Assembly (NCBI GenBank): GCA_964036665.1
Contig: OZ038533.1
Location: forward strand, 945,001-1,009,000
Source: Gordius sp. MW1
Lineage: Eukaryota > Nematomorpha > Gordioida > Gordea > Gordiidae
Length of the DNA: 64,000 nucleotides
Reading direction: 5' to 3'
This document shows, piece after piece, positions 57,192 to 64,000 of this stretch. Made by a program: the position numbers and the translations under genes. Positions within the stretch are counted from its first letter, which is position 1. Every line of letters starts with the position of its first letter. The notes under the pieces were generated by a model. It had not been told where the DNA came from. It saw only the letters and a list, made by a program, of their open reading frames with translations, and did not search any database.

Positions 57192-60106
57192 ATGTTTTTA
57201 GCTAACAAAAAAAATTTCCCTCCCATAGTAAAACAAACTTTTGCTGTTCTACTTATTATGATGATAATACATTGCAAAACGATGGAATGCCTGAATTCTT
57301 CTCGGAATTCAACCCAAAATACTACGATTAATTCGTATAAATTTCCAAAATTTACTTTTCAAACTTACGAATCTTACTTGAATTTTAAGGTTCAAGCATT
57401 AAAATCACGTTGGAATTCCTTATTTTCTCTAAAATCCCAAAATAAAACTATTGGAAATTCGTCAGAAATTGATTTAATTTTTTTAATCGACGGTTCTAGT
57501 AGTGTGGGACAAGCTAATTTTGAATTAATTTTACAATTTGTTAAAACTTTGACCAGAACTTTACCCATTTCTATCAATCTATCTCGCGTCGCGTTAATTA
57601 TATATTCTTCAAAAAATAAGATATTCCGGTATGTAGATCAAGTTTCTCGACCCAAAACGGATTTTAATAAATGCCATCTCGTGCTAGATTTAAAAAGAAT
57701 TACATATGCTGGTGGAGGAACTTACACTCTAGGTGCACTAAGGGATGCCAAGGTAAATTTATTTTTACAAAATATAAAAAATTAAATTAAAATTATATAA
57801 TTTTGCAATTTAGATGGAATTTTAATAAAGTTTTATGAAATATTGTAAAATTATTATTATATAATTATTTAAATATTTTGAAATTTCATTTTAAATACTG
57901 TAAAAAGTTTTTTATAATTAATAATTAAGTTGTTTAAAAAACAATTTTATAAAGTGATATTTAATTGATCAAATACAAAATTTTAAAATTTATCAAATGA
58001 AATAATGTGAAATTTTCTTAAATTTTTTGCGTAATAAATCTTATTTTTATTACATATATTTTTTAGAAAATTTTACAAAATGCTCGAAAATCATCTAAAA
58101 AATTAATAATTTTAATAACTGACGGATTTTCAAATCTCGGAGATCCCAGGCCTTTAGCATATTACTTAAAGAAGCGAGGCGTAGAAATATTTACATTCGG
58201 CATTAAAGGAGGAAATCATATTGAATTACGACAAATATCGAGTCGACCATGGGCCAGTCATCATTTTGCTTTAACAACATTTCAAGATTTATCTTCATTT
58301 TCCATAAATGTTACCTTAAATTGTAATTTTTATTTTCATTTTTCGCAAAAAAATACAATTTAATTAATAAAAATATCTATTTTTATCGATAAAAAAGAGT
58401 TTTAAAAACATTTTATATGCAATAATTTAGTATTTAATTAATATTTAATCATATTTTTCTTGAAATAGTTACGAATGGTTTAAATAATTTAATTCAAAAA
58501 TACGTTGCAATGGAAGATAAAAATCAAAGGATATGTGGATGTCATTATTCAACACAAACAGCTCTAATTTGTGGCTGTAAAATGTCCGGAGCTTTTTGCC
58601 ATTGTGATACTCAAAGTGGAGATTATACTTGTTTATGTAAACCTGGAACTTATTCTACCCATAAATATTCATCAAAAATTACGGAAAATTCTTGTTTACG
58701 TAAATAAAATTTTATATTAATTTTAAAAATCTTCAAAAAATTTGAAATTTAAATTGACAAAATGTTAATTTTATTATAGCTTGTCCCCCTGGTACTTATA
58801 AAAGTAGTTTTGGGAATGAGTTTTCTTTATGTGAAAAATGTCCAAATGATAGAAATTCATCAGGTGGATCAATATCAGAAAATGATTGTGGTTGTCCAAG
58901 CAATTATATCTCAATTGATGGCACATGCCAAGGTATAAAAAATTTATAAATAAGCTAAATTTTCATCATTTTATATTAAAGTTTGATTATGAATCTTATT
59001 TATTTTTTAATTTTATTTCAATATCTCATTAATTTTTATATTCTTAATATTATTAATTTTTACGTTAAAATTTTAAAATAAAACAAAAAGACACCTTTTC
59101 AAGAAGCATTTACAATTAATGGAATTCAAAATTATTTATTTTTATATCTATTAACTTTTATTTTTAAATTATATTCAAATTTTTAAAAAATACTTTTAAT
59201 TGTATAATATGGATTTATAAAATATTAGCAAAAAGGTGTCCAAAATTAGAATTACCAAAAAATGCTACTTTTGCTGAGGGTAAATGTGATAATATGGTAA
59301 ATTCAGGATGTGGAATTATATGTCAACCTGGATTCAAACTTATTAATGGTGAAAGTTTAAGAATTTGTGATAAATCTAATTTAACGTGGACAGGAAAACA
59401 ACCGAGCTGCCAAAGTAGGTAATATTCTTTGCAAAAAATAATATTTATAATAAAATAAAAAATCTAAAATTTTAATATTACCAAAAAATAAGTATTTTAA
59501 AATAGATTTTATTAATAAAAATTTATTTTACATAGTGCAAATGTGTGATTCGTTGAAATTTGAAAAATTAGTGGATACAGAATGCAAAGATTTGAATGGT
59601 ACAAAGATGAATAAAGGGTTAAAGAGATTCCCTGTTGGAACGAGTTGTAAAATGTCTTGCCCAAATGATATGATTTTAATTGGTAAAAATCCGAGAAAAT
59701 GCCTTCCTATAGGAATTTGGGATGGAATCAGAAGTTTTTGCCAAGGTAATTTTTAAAAAATATATTGTTCAAATTTTAAAATAATTAGTCCTAAAATTGC
59801 AATACTTAAGTTATGTATTAAAATCCTTTTTTCTCATCAATTTAAGTTTTTTTAATCAATAAACTATTTAATGTCATTGGTTTATCAAATTTTTTAATCA
59901 AATAATTGTTAGAAAGAAGATGCATAGCCTTAGAACCATTGGAAAATGGAGAAATTACACCAATGAAATGTACATTAAAATTTTCTTCACCTGGAACCAT
60001 GTGTAAATATTCATGCTTTGAAAATTATACTCTTTCTGGACCAAGTGAAAATCAATGTTTTACCAATGGAACTTGGAAGATTGATCAAAATCCAAATTGC
60101 GTTTAA
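57192..60106 (+). CDS. Secreted VWA-GCC-CCP (SVEP1-like) protein
   Basis: Seven exons, 57192-57752, 58067-58322, 58469-58699, 58780-58932, 59229-59414, 59536-59745 and 59913-60106, join to 596 residues. Residues ~14-29 are hydrophobic ('TFAVLLIMMIIHC') and fit a signal peptide. A von Willebrand A domain follows (~93-270), with MIDAS 'DGSSS' at residue 100, the Thr-containing 'YAGGGTYT' loop and 'ITDG'. Next are a Cys-rich region with a 'C-x-C' EGF-like part ('YTCLCKPGTYS') and a GCC2/GCC3 ephrin-receptor-like repeat ('CPPGTYKSS...CEKCP'). Then come three sushi/CCP-like modules, one per exon, ending in W-x...C. No transmembrane segment or GPI signal is seen, so it is probably secreted. The order resembles the N-terminus of SVEP1/polydom, an adhesion and matrix protein, but far shorter. 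Function is inferred by domain only. Confidence 0.85.
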
Positions 60107-60696
60107 TGACAAAAAAATGGCAATAATTTTTCCAAAATTTAGCAATAATTTTAAAATCAGGGTGCTTTATAATGCAATTAATATGTAAATAATGCAAACA
60201 TTTAACCTTATAATAAAATTAAATTCTGACAATGTTCAGTGGAATATATATTTAATCAAAATACTTTATATATATAAGGATTTTACCAATCAGTTAAGAT
60301 ATTTATATTAAATTTTTAAGCTAATTTTCATTATTTGTGTCAAATTTTATAAAAAATAATTATTTAAGATTATCCACCCACAGACAAGTTCAATATATCA
60401 TTTTTATTAATAATAAATAATATTATACATATTGAATATTAATAAATAAAATATAAATTACAGATAAAATATTATGTACATGTTTAACATATTCATTTAA
60501 AAGTATAAAACTTTATAATTTTAATTCATAAAACATTTGAAATGTACAAAAATTGTTATAGATACAAATCTCAAACAAAATCATTTCATATTTAAAAATT
60601 TTCCTAAGATTTCTACATAAGATCAACTCAAAATTTCCAATCTAGTACTTCTAATACTAACCTTCTAGCGTTGAATAATTTCACTTTCTAAACCTA
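60107..60696. other. Convergent intergenic/UTR region
   Basis: About 590 bp between two tail-to-tail genes. It is AT-rich, with multiple aataaa-type signals on either strand (for example around 60410-60430). The 3' UTRs may overlap. Confidence 0.4.
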
Positions 60697-62498
60697 CTAT
60701 AAAATATGGCCAATTTGTGCCTTTTCCACGATATGTGTATCAATGGGTTTTAACGATTCTCGCGATCTTATATCAGACGCGCTTATATTAGCATCTTTAA
60801 CGCTGTTAGTTAAATCCTTCCCGAAAGCGCATTTCCCTTTAATATCAAAATCTTCTAGAGCAATCGAACGTCCTAGTTTTTCAAAATGGCCCCCAAAATG
60901 ACGTAGACGCTCTAACGCATTCCAAGCCACCATAACTCCGTTATCCGTGCATAGGTTTGGTGGTAAGAGCATTAAGCGCCATCCCCAAGCTCTGCACAAA
61001 ACGCTCAAGCACGAGCGTATAGCGCTATTACAAGCTACTCCACCAGCTATAGCTAGCGTTAGGGTTGATGGTAGAGCGTTTAGCTTTTCTTGACGTTCTA
61101 TGCGAGTTTCGCAAAACAACATAGCTCTCCTAGTGGATTGGGCTATATGATCAGCTACTGTAGATTGAAAAGCTCGAGCTACGCTAGCTTTAAGCTTAAA
61201 ATTGTTTTGACCATCAAGGTATGAGTCAGCTTGAAGGGGATGGAGATTTTTGTCTAGGATGTTTGAATGATTAGAGAGTATACCGTTAAAGGAGAAATTA
61301 CAAGTGCGAGTATGACTTAATGGTATTTTCATGTTGTTTAAATTGGGTAATTCTTCATTTAACCGTGTATATTCTTGAACAAAATTGTCAATGGCTTGTC
61401 CACCAGACATATTACTGTAAGTTTGGTGGTAGTTCAATCCGAGCTTGCGGGCCATTTTATCAAATGCATCTCCTGGAGCAATATCTAGTGTTGTACCTTA
61501 AATAAATTATTCAAAATTATAACAATTGCAAAATTAAGTGACATTATTAAAGTGTTTAAACAGTAATTAATCAAAAAGATACATGGGAATTAAATTGTAG
61601 AACGACAGTCCAAAATGTTTATATTACATCATTGAGGCATTGTGAATTAAAATGCAGTTTAATTTAAAGATTTTAAATTTTTTTTCTAAAATTAGGCCAA
61701 AAATCCTGATAGCAACTCAAGCTAATGATGTGAAGCAATGTTTCATTCAAACTAAAAAAAAAACTTGTTTAACACATTACTATTTAGTTTTTTAATTTTT
61801 AAAATACATTTTTTATATCACACATTAATTTAATCAAGAAACCAAGCATTTAAAAGGTGATAGCAAAGTCTAAATTAATAAAATTAATTATAAATGATGA
61901 TAAAATAATTATTCTTCCATTTGTTTTTACCTAAAATAGAAAAATCTATTGGATTTTGAACCCAGGTAAGTATGCAATGTCCACCAGAAATTAGTAGACA
62001 TAAATAAGGGAATGTAGTCTGTCCTTTATCCCAGCCTCTAATGGTCAATGCATGTGCTTCCATATGATGAATTGGTATAAGATTAGGTATGTCATAATTA
62101 CTAGCCAACTGTTTAGCTAAATCTATACCTACTTCTAAACTCAATGGTAGTCCGGGGCGAGTTGTAACTGCTATTGCTTTAATTCTGCTTTTAATGGCAG
62201 AATCCCAAACTGTTTCGGAATCAGATTGTGTCCAACTTGATAATAAACTTATTAATGTTGGTTTGACATTTGTTAAGTGAAGGTCTCGGGCAAAGATTGG
62301 GTTTATACCACCTGACAAAGAATGAAAAGCAACTTGAGAAGAGTGAGATTGAGCTATGATATTTCCATCATTTACATTTACTATGGCTAAACTTGTGTCA
62401 TCACAACTTGATTCAATACCTAGAATTAATCCTTGGGTATGATAGCAGTTTTGTATTATTCTATTAACATGAAATCTTGTGCTTTTGCTAACCAGCAT
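60697..62498 (-). CDS. OSGEPL1: Mitochondrial tRNA t6A37 synthase OSGEPL1/Qri7
   Basis: Two exons on the minus strand, 62498-61931 and 61496-60697, give 455 residues; the 434-nt intron splits the Gly of 'FSILG/TTLDIAPGD'. TsaD/Kae1/Qri7-family motifs are present: 'GIESSCDDTSLAIV' near the start, the metal-binding 'HHMEAHA' (HxxxH), 'LLISGGHC', 'AGGVACN', and 'CTDNGVM' with the third metal ligand Asp. The first ~21 residues ('MLVSKSTRFHVNRIIQNC') are basic with no acidic residue, as in a mitochondrial presequence. The enzyme transfers threonylcarbamoyl from TC-AMP to A37 of ANN-decoding mitochondrial tRNAs. Length is slightly above the usual ~410-420, with a longer C-terminus. An ATG at 62496-62498 follows a short 5' UTR. 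It is convergent with the VWA gene. Confidence 0.95.
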
Positions 62499-62732
62499 TG
62501 TTTAAATTTCCTAATAATAAACAAATATAGGCACATTTTAATAAGCATAGTCAAATAACTCAAAAGTAAATTTTATGCTCAGAACAAAAAAATTTAAAAT
62601 ATATTAAAATAGTCTTACAAATTTTAACAATTACCAAATAATAATATAAAACCGCAAAAATGTATAACATTTTTAGATATTTTAATAAATTTGAGACTGT
62701 ACATTTAATTTTTAAACCTGAAGGATCAGGAA
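62499..62732. other. OSGEPL1 upstream flank
   Basis: AT-rich. The promoter of the minus-strand OSGEPL1 gene is expected here, but no specific element was recognised. Confidence 0.35.
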
Positions 62733-63015
62733 CCAGGCTATGTATTCCCGATTTTGAGTGATAAATAACAAAACGTAAAACTCATTTCTTAAACGTTCCA
62801 TTCCCGAGCGCAATCATCGCGTTCAAATTTGTATGTTATTGTTTAAAAATAATCCTTTCAAGTCAAATTATCTTTAAGGGACTAAGAGGTTTGGGGTTAG
62901 GGTTTTAGGTCAGCGTTTTAGGTTAGGGTTAGGATTAGATGCAATGGAACGTTTAAGAAATGCGTTTTACGTTTTGTTATTTATCACTCAAAATCGAGAA
63001 TACATAGCCTAGGCC
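62733..63015. mobile_element. MITE with telomere-like core
   Basis: Terminal inverted repeats of ~70 bp (ccaggctatgtattcccgat ... gagaatacatagcctaggcc) surround a core of degenerate TTAGGG repeats (62886-62938). A 12-bp direct repeat AAGGATCAGGAA flanks it at 62721-62732 and 63016-63027. Confidence 0.82.
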
Positions 63016-63027
63016 AAGGATCAGGAA

Positions 63028-63688
63028 TTTTCAAAATCAAAATTAATAAACAGCGCGAAACAGCAAATGATGACATAAATGTTCTATATTTAAAAACATT
63101 TTAAAAATGATTTTAAGGTATAGAGGTTTTCTCTTTAAAATAAGCATCAAAGGAAACATTATTTAAAAGCAGTATACACTCTTTTAAGTTTATTTAAATA
63201 GGCAAAGTCCAAAATATTTTTTAAGTTAAGGTCAGGCCCCTAAGTAACAATTTTTTATGACAAACAATGACTGCAAATTCCTTATTTAAAATAAGTAATG
63301 ATGATTAAAAAACTTAATTTTAAACATTATGCCTGGATATTTACTTAAAAATGTTTAAGGATAATTTTAATGTTTACTTATAGATCAAAATATGTAAAAT
63401 TTAGACCACGAAGATAATCCATAATTTTGGGGTGTTTATAACAGAGCATGTTTTGCTAAAATTATTCTTGCATACTGGATGAAAATTTATTTTTATGGGT
63501 TTCAAATATTTTATCTAATTACGAAAACTTGCAATAGGACATTATTATTATTTGAACAAGAAATTTAGTTAAAATATTTTTGGTGTTTTTTTATTTTAGT
63601 ATTTTTGTATAGTTCATTTCACTTGAGAGCCTAAACCCAGATAAACTATGTGCTGATTAAAACAACATGCTAATTATACTGGGTAAAA
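63028..63688. other. No gene recognised
   Basis: AT-rich intergenic DNA with no supportable feature. Confidence 0.4.
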
Positions 63689-64000
63689 TACTAATGCGAA
63701 AAATTCGAGAAAAATCCCAATTTTGAGGGGAGATTTTGAAAAATTAAGACGTGATCGACACGAGAAATAGGATCTCGAGACGTGAAGATACGAGGTTTTA
63801 TCAGTGAGATCTCGACTTTAGTTTTTTATTGATCATCATAATCTTAATTTAATAAATTTAGTTATTTATTACTTATTTTGGTATTCACATTGACGATATT
63901 ATGTAAAATATAATTGGAAAACCTTAATATTGTCTAATTAACACACCCAAGTAGCAGTGTAAAATTTAAATTTTAATAATTTTTCTAGTTGAATAACATG
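63689..64000. mobile_element. hAT-like CGAGA element 4 (cut by window end)
   Basis: Left end tactaatgcgaaaaattcga, then gatcgacacgagaa, tctcgagacgtga, gatctcgactttagtttttt and 'ttgatcatcata', following the order of the 41543 end. The remainder lies beyond the window. Confidence 0.65.

Noticed and set aside
60697..62498. OSGEP/Kae1 (cytosolic KEOPS subunit) instead of OSGEPL1
   Set aside because: The basic presequence-like N-terminus and the 'FSILGTTLDIAPGDAFDK' wording fit the bacterial/mitochondrial TsaD-Qri7 branch better than Kae1.

Overview
The window is nuclear DNA from an invertebrate animal; I cannot name the phylum. It is AT-rich, and its protein-coding genes are split by spliceosomal introns. 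Five conserved animal genes could be assembled exon by exon: a UBTD1/2-like ubiquitin-domain protein, the histone stem-loop binding protein SLBP, the golgin-type coiled-coil protein CCDC186, a secreted VWA/GCC/CCP protein, and the mitochondrial t6A enzyme OSGEPL1 (Qri7). For the last four, exon phases add up to an uninterrupted frame over the assembled part. Introns range from about 27-46 nt in SLBP and CCDC186 to more than 2 kb in UBTD. Very small introns occur in several invertebrate groups, flatworms among them, but that is not enough for an assignment.

Layout: 1-3.8 kb holds degenerate repeats. 3.86-6.49 kb is a dead R2-like non-LTR retrotransposon (zinc finger, reverse transcriptase, C-terminal endonuclease). 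6.9-22.4 kb is a repeat domain: hairpin-ended elements, ~120-bp minisatellite arrays in both orientations, a ~3.2-kb palindrome at 19.25-22.44 kb, and a rearranged LTR-retrotransposon cluster at 11.27-14.69 kb. 23.48-28.97 kb is the UBTD gene, with small inverted-repeat transposons in its introns. 31.78-36.65 kb is one hAT-like element split by a 3-kb composite of the same repeats seen at 7-10 kb. 37.55-38.65 kb is SLBP. 39.28-40.76 kb is a fold-back element and 41.54-42.63 kb an intact hAT-like element. 46.20-52.66 kb is CCDC186 (18 exons). 54.00-56.49 kb is a fold-back element split by another hAT-like copy. 57.19-60.11 kb is the VWA/CCP gene (+), and 60.70-62.50 kb is OSGEPL1 (-), tail to tail with it.

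The five genes do unrelated jobs (histone mRNA processing, dense-core vesicle or Golgi trafficking, tRNA modification, ubiquitin-linked regulation, extracellular matrix or adhesion) and do not form a pathway. The less ordinary content is (1) several non-autonomous element families whose boundaries can be proven from 8-bp target-site duplications, (2) hairpin and tRNA-like modules attached to minisatellite arrays, (3) a UBTD protein twice the usual length with a 54-residue insertion inside its ubiquitin fold, and (4) micro-introns down to 27 nt plus one GC-AG intron. No CRISPR array, operon or bacterial-type feature is present.
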